DNA of 5,280 nt from Nitrospirae bacterium RIFCSPHIGHO2_01_FULL_66_17 (GCA_001803875.1 MHEO01000020.1:17605-22884), one strand, 5' to 3'; positions 1 to 4,808 are shown, numbered from the stretch's first letter. Made by a program: numbers and translations. The notes: generated from the letters alone by a model not told the origin.

Positions 1-47
1 GGCCAACAAGGTCCGGCCGCCGGAGGAACCGCGTGCCTTGGCGAGCC

Positions 48-413
48 TCAGCGCGTTCCCGGCGCGTCGGTGAACTCCATCCGCCGGACCGTGAGCTTGC
101 ACTTGTCCTTCTCGTGCCCCAACAGGATGACCTTGCTGTTGTAACGCGCGGCGACCTGCTGGCCGACGGCCGTTCCCGGGCACAGCGGGCCTCGCCTGTC
201 CGCCCGAATGTCCAAGGTTCCGATCGTCAGCGAGTACGCCGACGTGTTGAAATTGGTGAAAAAGTTCAGCTCCGTGACGGTGGCGAGCCCTTCGGCCATC
301 GGCGGGGCAGTGGGCTCGGCGCCCAGGGCGGGCGCGTCCCACAGCGCAAAGATGCCGACCATGGTCCAGACGACAGTCGCAGCGGCCTTCGTTCGCCTGC
401 TAAATCCCCCCAT
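48..413 (-). CDS. Small exported protein of unknown function
   Basis: About 121 residues if it starts at the ATG at 413-411. Residues 6-32 form a signal peptide: a basic RRTK start, a hydrophobic stretch around VVWTMVGIFAL, and a probable signal peptidase I site after PALGA, before EPTAPP. The mature part is about 90 residues, with a TELNFFTNFNTSAYSLTIGTL segment that looks beta-rich and two cysteines (in PLCPG and DKCKL) that could form a disulfide in the periplasm. I do not recognise the family. The start is uncertain. The frame stays open to an ATG at 503, but residues upstream of 413 are encoded by the palindromic repeat and are not signal-like. The internal ATG at 362 would leave a signal peptide with no basic residues. 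No well-spaced Shine-Dalgarno sequence is visible. The gene is divergent from queF. That it is a real gene rests on the coherent signal peptide and mature region. Confidence 0.6.
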   Translation of the reverse strand: MGGFSRRTKAAATVVWTMVGIFALWDAPALGAEPTAPPMAEGLATVTELNFFTNFNTSAYSLTIGTLDIRADRRGPLCPGTAVGQQVAARYNSKVILLGHEKDKCKLTVRRMEFTDAPGTR

Positions 414-447
414 CCCCCCTTTGACAAAGGGGGGTAAGGGGGGATTT
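402..447. repeat. Dispersed C-rich/G-rich palindrome (xPPxPPFxKGG-type repeat)
   Basis: The two arms are nearly perfect inverted copies. The left arm (402-423) runs AAAT-C6-AT-C6-TTTG and the right arm (425-447) runs CAAA-G6-TAA-G6-ATTT. One base separates them, and there is one small mismatch or insertion in the middle of each arm. Translation in different frames gives NPPLPPFVKGGMGGF, NPPIPPLTKGGKGGF or SPHPPFDKGG. I recognise these peptides as a product of an interspersed repeat common in Nitrospirota, NC10 and some deltaproteobacteria. It sits between the divergent exported-protein gene and queF and could fold into a strong hairpin in transcripts of either strand. Confidence 0.85.
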
Positions 448-547
448 GCCTCTCGTGTGGACAAGCCGTATGGCTTATAGAAACTCACTGGCATTGGTCG
501 CATCGTCCGGCGATTCTACTGAAGGCCGGGGCGGATTGCAAAGTGGC

Positions 548-946
548 GTGGCGCTACGGTACGATTCGGCCGTGCCGACCAGCCCGTCCAAATCGCTCGA
601 CACGTTTCCCAACCCGAGTCCCGAGCGGGATTACGAGGTCCGGTTCGAGTGCCCGGAATTCACCTGCCTGTGCCCCAAAACCGGCCAGCCCGATTTCGCG
701 ACGATGCGCATCCGCTACATTCCGGACCGGCTCTGCGTCGAGCTGAAGTCCCTGAAGCTGTATCTCTGGTCCTTTCGGAACGAAGGCGCGTTTCACGAAG
801 CTGTCACCAACGCGATCCTGACCGATCTCGTCGGCACGATCCAGCCGCGCTTTGCCGAGGTGGAGGGTGATTTCTTCGTCCGCGGCGGCATCCACACCGT
901 CGTTACCGCCCACCACCGCGCCCCGGGATTCACCGAGCGGCCATGA
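548..946 (+). CDS. queF: NADPH-dependent 7-cyano-7-deazaguanine reductase (preQ1 synthase)
   Basis: QueF reduces the nitrile of preQ0 to the amine preQ1 with two NADPH, in the cytoplasm, on the route to queuosine at the tRNA wobble base. From the GTG at 548 the protein has 132 residues, the size of the short unimodular (type I) form. Visible motifs: ECPEFTCLCPKTGQPDF (residues 34-50) with the thioimide-forming Cys42 and proton-donor Asp49; the QueF signature ELKSLKLY (65-72); and FRNEGAFHE with substrate-binding His83-Glu84, matching Cys55, Asp62, His96 and Glu97 of Bacillus subtilis QueF. RGGIHT near the end is also typical. The start is uncertain: TTG 536, GTG 572 (giving MPTSPSKSLDTFPNP, where many homologues begin) and ATG 470 are in frame, and none has a good ribosome-binding site. 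The stop overlaps the next gene. No other queuosine gene is in the window. Confidence 0.93.
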   Translation: MALRYDSAVPTSPSKSLDTFPNPSPERDYEVRFECPEFTCLCPKTGQPDFATMRIRYIPDRLCVELKSLKLYLWSFRNEGAFHEAVTNAILTDLVGTIQPRFAEVEGDFFVRGGIHTVVTAHHRAPGFTERP

Positions 947-1410
947 CCATCTGGGCCCGGCTCCACGTCGCTGTGCTCGCCTTTTGGGTGGGCGTCATAC
1001 TGTTCTTCTCGGGTCTGCTCGCGCCAATCGCGTTTCAGACCTTTCCGCAAGCGCAGGCCGGAGACTTGATGAACAAGCTCTTCGTGCCGTACCACGTGGT
1101 GGGCTATGTCTGCGGCGGCGCGGCCCTGCTGACCGCATGGTTTGCCGGCGGGTTGCGCGGCAAGGTCCGCAACGCGCTGCTGATCGCGTTGCTGGGCACC
1201 ACGCTCTACGCAGGCCTGGTGCTCTCGCCCGAAGCGCGCACGCTCCGCGTCGAGTTACGCCAGACTGACACCGCGACCGAGAACCCGGTGACCAAAGCGC
1301 GCTTCGACGCACTCCACCGACGGGCTGTCGCGCTCAACGGTGCCATCCTCATCGCGGCGCTGACCGCGCTCGTGTGGGCGGTGGTATCGCCACCGAAGCG
1401 TCAGAAATGA
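943..1410 (+). CDS. DUF4149-type four-helix integral membrane protein
   Basis: A 155-residue inner-membrane protein whose ATG overlaps the queF stop (ATGA, 943-946), so it is probably translated by coupling from the same mRNA. Four hydrophobic helices are visible at about residues 7-28, 50-69, 76-96 and 128-148. A loop with the conserved-looking FPQAQAGDLMNKLFVPYH lies between helices 1 and 2, and a longer hydrophilic segment (97-127) before helix 4 contains FDALHRR. This layout, with an FW-G-xxFF-type first helix and a late F-x-x-LH motif, matches DUF4149 proteins (TMEM205-like), whose biochemical role is unknown. The family assignment comes from pattern recognition, not a search. The link to queF may only be shared transcription. 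The stop is followed at once by a repeat fragment. Confidence 0.82.
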   Translation: MTIWARLHVAVLAFWVGVILFFSGLLAPIAFQTFPQAQAGDLMNKLFVPYHVVGYVCGGAALLTAWFAGGLRGKVRNALLIALLGTTLYAGLVLSPEARTLRVELRQTDTATENPVTKARFDALHRRAVALNGAILIAALTALVWAVVSPPKRQK

Positions 1411-1412
1411 CG

Positions 1413-1432
1413 AAAATAAATCTGTCCCCAAT
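1413..1432 (-). repeat. GGGGACAGATTTATTT-type REP remnant
   Basis: On the minus strand this reads AATTGGGGACAGATTTATTT, starting within a few bases of the DUF4149 stop. I recognise this motif as one often found as isolated copies and next to REP-associated transposases in many proteobacterial and related genomes. No transposase is adjacent here, so it would be a solitary copy or remnant. It differs from the GGGGTCA repeats around the transposase at 3110. The identification is from memory of the motif and only one copy is visible. Confidence 0.45.
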
Positions 1433-1488
1433 TCTTTTCCTTGTCCTAAGAGCATGACCGGATGCTACAGCCCGGCCCCGAGGCCGCG

Positions 1489-1518
1489 CGTCGCGATCCC
1501 GGGGCTGGCCTCGCGACG
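1489..1518. terminator. GC-rich inverted repeat between convergent genes
   Basis: CGTCGCGA (1489-1496) and TCGCGACG (1511-1518) are perfect inverted 8-mers with a 14-base loop, directly after the stop codon at 1520-1522 of the minus-strand gene. Alternative pairings exist nearby: GAGGCC at 1480 with GGCCTC at 1507, and CAGCCC with GGGCTG. There is no T-tract on either strand, so it is not a textbook intrinsic terminator. Its position between converging genes makes transcript-end folding plausible. Confidence 0.35.
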
Positions 1519-1519
1519 G

Positions 1520-2674
1520 CTAAGGCTTCTCGAACTGCAGCCGGTCTCCGAGGTCCGCCAGCGGCATCGTCTGGGACCCCGTCTTGTTCCCGATGGCGAG
1601 GGTGCCCGTGACCTGCGTGCGGTCCGCGACCGTGAGCGGCAGGTCCTCGGTCTCCATCTTGAATTCCCAGGCCGTGCCGCCCATCGGCTTGAACTTCACC
1701 TCGAGCTTGGGCGTCGTCCCCGAGGCCGACTCGTACTTGAAGCTCCCGTCCCTCTTCGTCGTGAAGTTGTTGGCGCCGATGGCCGTCTCGAACAGGATGC
1801 CGCCGGCGTTGGCGAGCTTGATGGACACGGCCTCGTTCACCGGGTTGATGGTGCTGCCGGCGGGGAGGTTGAGCACGCCCTTCCACTCGATCTCGTTCTC
1901 TGCGGCCGTGGCGCCGAGGTCGATGGTCAGTTCCTTCGTGTCGACCCCAATGGTGACGACGTCCGTGGCGACTTCGCCGTTCGCGTTTTGCCAGAACGAG
2001 ACGCCCCCGCCCGCGAGGCCCGTGCCCCAGGCGAAGACGGCTCCGCTGGTTCCCGGCAGAGCGTTGCCCGGGATCGTGACGGGGGGGAGCTGAGTCGTCG
2101 CCGCCGGATCCTTGTTCGTGGCGGCGATGACGAAATCGCCGCTCGTGACGCGGCCGATCTCGTAGACGTTGTGGAAGTCGTTGTCCCACGGGAACGGGAT
2201 CAGGGCGACATTCGGTGCGTTCTCCACGCGCAAGACCTTCCGCATCGGCGTGGAGGCCGGGTCGCGAGCCAAGGCCAATTCGAGGCGGGAAGTCCCGTCG
2301 TCCAGGATCAGCCGCCAGCCGAGGGCGTGGTTGACCCAGGCCGGCGAGTTGTCCGGCACCGGGGGCGTGTCCACCTGAACGCGAAACGTCGCCGTCTCAG
2401 AGCCGAGGACTCCCGGGGACGCGAAGAACAACAGCTTCGAGGCGTTGTCCGGGTCGATGATGCCCACTCCGAGCGCCGCGTCGGGCGTGGGCGTCAGGGT
2501 ACCGTCCCGCCCCCAGACAGAAGGATCCGGGGAGCCGTCCTGGGTGTTCGGATCCGGAAACGTGTACGCGAACCGCGTCGGCCCCGTCTGCGCCAGGGCG
2601 ACGCCGACCCCGGCACTGAGCGCCAGGGCCATCGCCAGGGTGACGGCCTTCATCGTTCTCGCTCGGACTTGCAT
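1520..2674 (-). CDS. Secreted beta-rich protein, ConA/LamG-like N-terminal half, unknown function
   Basis: 384 residues from the ATG at 2674, chosen because AAGGAGGA lies four bases upstream and a signal peptide follows: a basic MQVRARTMK start, a hydrophobic TLAMALALSAGVGV core, and probable cleavage after ALA28. The frame is open further upstream but without signal-like sequence. The mature protein has no cysteine. Residues of about 30-215 look like a ConA-like/laminin-G beta sandwich: WRLILDDGTSRLELAL, an IPFPWDNDFHNVYEIGR segment, then VFAWGTGLAGGGVSFW, whose W-G-T-G-GGG pattern often marks the end of such folds. Residues of about 230-384 form a second beta-rich part (LNLPAGSTINPVNEAVSIKL, GSFKYES, LEVKFKPMGGTAWEFKME) that resembles a domain recurrent in exported proteins of environmental bacteria. 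No catalytic motif is recognised. An extracellular or periplasmic carbohydrate-binding or structural role is only an inference. It stands alone, with no operon partner on its strand. Confidence 0.8.
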   Translation of the reverse strand: MQVRARTMKAVTLAMALALSAGVGVALAQTGPTRFAYTFPDPNTQDGSPDPSVWGRDGTLTPTPDAALGVGIIDPDNASKLLFFASPGVLGSETATFRVQVDTPPVPDNSPAWVNHALGWRLILDDGTSRLELALARDPASTPMRKVLRVENAPNVALIPFPWDNDFHNVYEIGRVTSGDFVIAATNKDPAATTQLPPVTIPGNALPGTSGAVFAWGTGLAGGGVSFWQNANGEVATDVVTIGVDTKELTIDLGATAAENEIEWKGVLNLPAGSTINPVNEAVSIKLANAGGILFETAIGANNFTTKRDGSFKYESASGTTPKLEVKFKPMGGTAWEFKMETEDLPLTVADRTQVTGTLAIGNKTGSQTMPLADLGDRLQFEKP

Positions 2675-2678
2675 GGCA

Positions 2679-2686
2679 TCCTCCTT
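2679..2686 (-). promoter_or_regulatory. Strong Shine-Dalgarno sequence for the secreted protein
   Basis: The minus strand reads AAGGAGGA, four bases before the ATG at 2674. It is the best ribosome-binding site in the window and fixes the start of the 384-residue exported protein, ruling out the 43 extra in-frame residues upstream. Confidence 0.8.
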
Positions 2687-2689
2687 GTG

Positions 2690-2879
2690 CGCCGGGTTAA
2701 ACCGGCGGGGTGTTGCGAATGTAAGAGTCGTACGGTGAAGGGCTAGCGACCCGCACCGGCCCCGAGTCATGCGCGGCCGTCCGCGAAGCGTTGACAGGGG
2801 CACGAGAACACCTCTCGGGGACGTTGTTAACTATCTAAACTATCCATCTTTATATTTTCTTCCATTGTTTATACCGTCT
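2690..2879. other. Intergenic region with an AT-rich patch, no gene seen
   Basis: About 190 bases upstream of both the secreted-protein gene (-) and the transposase unit (+). The part nearest the gene is GC-rich like the rest of the window. At about 2824-2880 composition changes sharply to AT-rich (runs such as TTTATATTTTCTT). An imperfect hairpin CGAGA-acacc-TCTCG lies near 2802-2816. Several TATAAA-like hexamers occur in the AT-rich patch on the minus strand, but I find no -35 box at proper spacing, so I do not call a promoter. Confidence 0.5.
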
Positions 2880-2911
2880 TATGGTAAATGGGGTCTATGG
2901 TAAATGGGGTC
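2880..2911 (+). repeat. Perfect 16-bp tandem repeat, two copies
   Basis: TATGGTAAATGGGGTC occurs at 2880-2895 and again at 2896-2911 with no spacer, followed by AGAGC. Its 3' part ends in the GGGGTC core shared with the larger repeats at 2963-3096, so it probably marks the outer left edge of the transposase-associated repeat zone. Confidence 0.85.
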
Positions 2912-2962
2912 AGAGCAGTCGTGTCCGGAGATTCTGACCTTGCGGTGTCGTAACGCTCTAGA

Positions 2963-3096
2963 GAGGCTCTGGGGTCAAGAGGCTCTGAGGCTCTGGGGTC
3001 AGGCTTGAAATATGAAATTCTCTCAGTCTGAGGCTCTGGGGTCATGAGGCTCTGAAGAGGCTCTGGGGTCAGGCTTGAAATATGAAATTCTCTCAG
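2963..3096 (+). repeat. Nested direct repeats upstream of RAYT (GGGGTCA core)
   Basis: The 15-mer GAGGCTCTGGGGTCA occurs four times, at 2963, 2987, 3030 and 3057. Truncated GAGGCTCT copies lie at 2979 and 3046. Two of the full copies are the head of an exact 40-base repeat (2987-3026 and 3057-3096), 70 bases apart, which continues as GGCTTGAAATATGAAATTCT and ends in CTCAG. An inverted copy lies on the other side of the transposase. Arrays like this are the usual REP-type substrates of RAYT transposases. The array ends 13 bases before the transposase ATG. Confidence 0.9.
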
Positions 3097-3109
3097 GTAT
3101 AACCGCCGC

Positions 3110-4060
3110 ATGGCTCGCAAACCGCGATTAGAATACGCAGGGGCGCTCTATCATGTCATCAGCCGGGGCAATGCGCGGCAGCCGATCTTTCTCGCGGACG
3201 CGGATTATCGGCGGTATCTCGCCTACCTGGGCGAGTCTCAGCAGCGACATGGCTTTCGACTGTATGCCTACGTCCTGATGACCAACCACGTCCACCTGCT
3301 CCTCGAAACGGCCCACGAGCCGCTGTCGCGCATCATGCAGCGGCTGAACAGCCGGTACAGCTTGGCGTTCAACCGCGGCCATCGCCGGGTGGGCCATGTC
3401 CTGCAGGGCCGCTACCAGGCGCTGCTCTGCGAACACGACCGCTACCTGCTCGCCTTGACGCGCTATCTGCACCTCAATCCGGTTCGGGCCAGGATGGTGC
3501 GCGACCCGGCGGCCTATCCCTGGAGCAGCTATCACACCTATCTCGGCCGGAGTGGGCCGGTGCGGGTCGAGACGGACAGGGTGCTGGCTCAGTTTGGAGC
3601 CACCTCCGCCGCGCAGCGGACGGGGTACCGGAAATTTGTGCTGGAGGCGGTCGACCACGGGCACCAGCCGGAGTACTATGCCGCGGTAGAGGGGCGGGTG
3701 TTAGGGGGGGAGGCGTTTGTGGCGACCGTGCTGAAGCCCGCGCCCGGCACCAGACCGCCCCGCCACATTGACGCCTCCCGGATGATCGAGCAGGTGGCCA
3801 AGGCCCTGGGACTGAGACCGACGGAGGTCAAGGGGCCCGGCAAGGATCGGCCGCGAGTCGAGGCCAGAAGCTGGATTGCGTATGCGGGGTCGCGGTACAC
3901 CTCACTCCGGGCGTCGGAGCTCGCGAGGATCTTGAGCGTGGATCCGAGCTGTCTCAGCCATGCGGCGCAGCGGCTGGAGCGACGGCTCGACCAACCGACG
4001 GACCGGCCCGCTCTCAGGAAGGTGCTGGAACGAATCGAGAATTTCATATTTCATGTCTGA
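3110..4060 (+). CDS. REP-associated tyrosine transposase (RAYT, IS200-like Y1 family)
   Basis: A 316-residue single-strand DNA transposase/nuclease of the Y1_Tnp (IS200/IS605 HUH) superfamily. It begins with the typical MARKPRLEYAGALYHVISRG. The metal-binding HUH motif is His60-Val61-His62 (in TNHVHLLLE) and the likely nucleophile is Tyr119 in RYLHLNPVRARMV, so the catalytic residues are intact. WSSY at 138-141 is another family landmark. Residues of about 222-292 form a second domain with helices RMIEQVAKALGL and ASELARILSVDPSCLSHAAQ, resembling the DNA-binding helix-turn-helix of DnaA domain IV, as seen in longer RAYTs. The last residues, ENFIFHV, are encoded by the inverted right-end repeat. 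The ATG has only a weak upstream AGG. It is expected to process the surrounding GGGGTCA repeats. It converges on the toxin-antitoxin pair. Confidence 0.93.
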   Translation: MARKPRLEYAGALYHVISRGNARQPIFLADADYRRYLAYLGESQQRHGFRLYAYVLMTNHVHLLLETAHEPLSRIMQRLNSRYSLAFNRGHRRVGHVLQGRYQALLCEHDRYLLALTRYLHLNPVRARMVRDPAAYPWSSYHTYLGRSGPVRVETDRVLAQFGATSAAQRTGYRKFVLEAVDHGHQPEYYAAVEGRVLGGEAFVATVLKPAPGTRPPRHIDASRMIEQVAKALGLRPTEVKGPGKDRPRVEARSWIAYAGSRYTSLRASELARILSVDPSCLSHAAQRLERRLDQPTDRPALRKVLERIENFIFHV

Positions 4061-4107
4061 CCCCTGACCTTTCTGTTTGTCTGACCCCTGACCTTTCCTG
4101 ACCTTTC
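4037..4107 (-). repeat. Right-end inverted repeat and GGGGTCAG tandem copies
   Basis: Positions 4037-4064 are an inverted, slightly diverged copy of the left 40-mer: on the minus strand they give GGGGTCAG, then a diverged ACATG, then AAATATGAAATTCTC. Downstream, TCTGACCCCTGACCTTTC occurs at 4056-4073 and exactly again at 4080-4097, followed by a partial CTGACCTTTC at 4098-4107. The transposase stop codon (4058-4060) lies inside the repeat. Confidence 0.88.
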
Positions 4108-4109
4108 TT

Positions 4110-4472
4110 TTACGCCGCCAGTGTGACCTCGGCGACGACGGTGTCCCAAGGCACCATCACGCGTTCGTCGTTGTCTCGCGAGAGCAGGCCGACGCGCTCG
4201 AGCGCTCGCACGTCGGTGTGGACGTTCTTATAATCCCGGCCGAGCGCCTTGGAGAGCGCCCGCACGGTCATTGGCCCTTCCTGGCGCAGTTTTCTCAGCA
4301 GCGTCCACCGGGACGGGGTCAAGGTGCGCAGGAGTGTCTCGAGATTGTCGAACGTCAACCGTTCCTGCCGCGCAACCGTTTCCCCACGCTCGACCTTGCG
4401 CCATGTCTCGATAAACCGCTTGGCTGATTGGTCAAGGTTTCCCACCTCGATTGTCACTCTCTTTTTGCTCAC
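4110..4472 (-). CDS. tumA: TumA-type antitoxin, winged helix-turn-helix DNA-binding protein
   Basis: A 120-residue protein starting at GTG (4472), which overlaps the toxin stop (GTGA). A good GAGGAGG lies eight bases upstream inside the toxin gene. Residues 53-107 form a winged helix-turn-helix: TPSRWTLLRKLRQEGPMTVRALSKALGRDYKNVHTDVRALERVGLL, with recognition helix about 81-92, and a wing ending at RVMVPW. The N-terminal 50 residues (IEVGN, a charged helix FIETWRKVERGE, then FDNLETLLRTL) probably bind the toxin or dimerise. This matches the small HTH proteins (HVO_A0114-like) encoded directly after TumE-family toxins. By analogy it neutralises the toxin and represses the shared promoter. The start-stop overlap implies coupled translation. 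Its stop lies two bases from the RAYT repeat. The symbol rests on family resemblance and gene order. Confidence 0.8.
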   Translation of the reverse strand: MSKKRVTIEVGNLDQSAKRFIETWRKVERGETVARQERLTFDNLETLLRTLTPSRWTLLRKLRQEGPMTVRALSKALGRDYKNVHTDVRALERVGLLSRDNDERVMVPWDTVVAEVTLAA

Positions 4473-4771
4473 GAAGCCAACCTCCTCGCTCGCACCACGT
4501 CCGCGAGAAAATCGGACATGAGCGTCTCGACATCAACAAACGTGTAGGGAAACTCGCGCTCCTCGTCGTGGCGGTGATCGCCCTTTCCCGTCTCGTTGTC
4601 ATAGCGGACGAGACACCGACCATCCGCCGATCCGTAAGATCCGTAATAGAGCCGATACTTGATGCCGTGGGGCCGATCACGCGTCTTTTTGGGCAACTGC
4701 CAGATCACCATTTCGATGATCGAACCGTCGCGAAGGACGTGTTTCTCCCAAAAGAGCGGCCTGGCGGCCAT
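4469..4771 (-). CDS. tumE: TumE-family toxin (DUF6516)
   Basis: 100 residues from the ATG at 4771. The sequence has the family pattern: an N-terminal LRDGSIIEMVIWQLP (residues 13-27), a KYRLYYGSY strand, the hallmark YDNETGKGDHRH (57-68) rich in charged and histidine residues that may form the active site, then an amphipathic FVDVETLMSDFLADV helix. The full usual length is present and the motifs are intact. TumE proteins are the toxin half of a type II system first described on a Pseudomonas plasmid; the target is not settled. The toxin gene is first and the antitoxin follows with a 4-base overlap, the usual order for this pair. There is no ribosome-binding site before the ATG, and the promoter places the likely transcript start at or next to the ATG, suggesting leaderless translation. 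An internal ATG at residue 21 would cut into the conserved core. Confidence 0.85.
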   Translation of the reverse strand: MAARPLFWEKHVLRDGSIIEMVIWQLPKKTRDRPHGIKYRLYYGSYGSADGRCLVRYDNETGKGDHRHDEEREFPYTFVDVETLMSDFLADVVRARRLAS

Positions 4772-4789
4772 ATGGTGCTTTATACCATA
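4771..4789. promoter_or_regulatory. Palindrome over the -10 box, probable autoregulatory operator
   Basis: TATGGT (4771-4776) and ACCATA (4784-4789) are perfect 6-base inverted repeats separated by seven bases. The palindrome contains most of the -10 box and ends at the first base of the toxin start codon. A dimeric winged-HTH antitoxin bound here would block RNA polymerase. That TumA is the protein that binds is an inference from how toxin-antitoxin operons are usually controlled. Confidence 0.5.
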
Positions 4790-4808
4790 GACTCGGAATG
4801 GCCGTCAA
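4779..4808 (-). promoter_or_regulatory. Sigma-70 type promoter of the toxin-antitoxin operon
   Basis: On the minus strand, TTGACG (4808-4803) and TATAAA (4784-4779) are each one base from consensus, with an 18-base spacer. The -10 box ends seven bases before the toxin ATG, so transcription should begin at about the ATG. It lies mostly in the 52-base gap between the TPR gene stop (4824) and the toxin, so the pair has its own promoter. Confidence 0.65.

Larger units (their letters stand above)
2880..4107 (+). mobile_element. RAYT unit: transposase with flanking REP-like repeats
   Basis: The unit consists of a REP-associated tyrosine transposase gene, a left zone of direct GGGGTC(A) repeats (2880-3096) and a right zone of inverted copies (4037-4107). 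The left 40-mer carries GGGGTCAGGCTTGAAATATG and the right end carries its reverse complement with two changes. No target duplication is visible, and RAYTs of this kind are not known to make one. The exact edges are inferred from where repeats stop: 2880 on the left and about 4107 on the right, only two bases before the antitoxin stop codon. RAYT genes are usually single-copy and domesticated rather than actively transposing as IS elements. Confidence 0.75.

Noticed and set aside
12..24. Hairpin TCCGG-CCG-CCGGA near the left edge as a terminator
   Set aside because: The stem is only five pairs with no T-tract, and such motifs arise easily in this GC-rich DNA.
208..480. Plus-strand open frame of 90 codons ending in the palindrome
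   Set aside because: It is antisense to the exported protein, and its tail is repeat-derived (NPPIPPLTKGGKGGF).
456..547. preQ1 riboswitch before queF
   Set aside because: I looked for the compact preQ1 aptamer pattern and its A-rich tail and saw neither. Only a short inverted repeat, AAGCC-GTAT-GGCTT (463-476), is present.
1446..2189. Minus-strand open frame of 247 codons in another frame
   Set aside because: Its translation is dominated by R, G and H runs, the shadow of the 1520-2674 gene shifted by one frame.
1454..2746. Long plus-strand open frame of 430 codons
   Set aside because: It is antisense to the secreted-protein gene, is very arginine-rich with low-complexity composition, and has no signal or domain. 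It is a by-product of high GC. The minus-strand gene has a strong Shine-Dalgarno sequence and signal peptide.
2791..2819. Consensus -35 TTGACA at 2791 as a plus-strand promoter
   Set aside because: No -10-like hexamer lies 16-18 bases downstream; the sequence there is CTCGGG.
2963..3096. Possible CRISPR array
   Set aside because: Repeats are nested and unequally spaced, the 'spacers' are themselves pieces of the repeat, and an inverted copy flanks a RAYT gene. This is a REP-type array.
2869..3120. Minus-strand open frame of 83 codons across the repeats
   Set aside because: Its peptide is just the translated repeat modules (TPEPLQSL / TPEPQTE, FHISSLTPEP / SYFKPDPRA). There is no ribosome-binding site or other sign of a gene.
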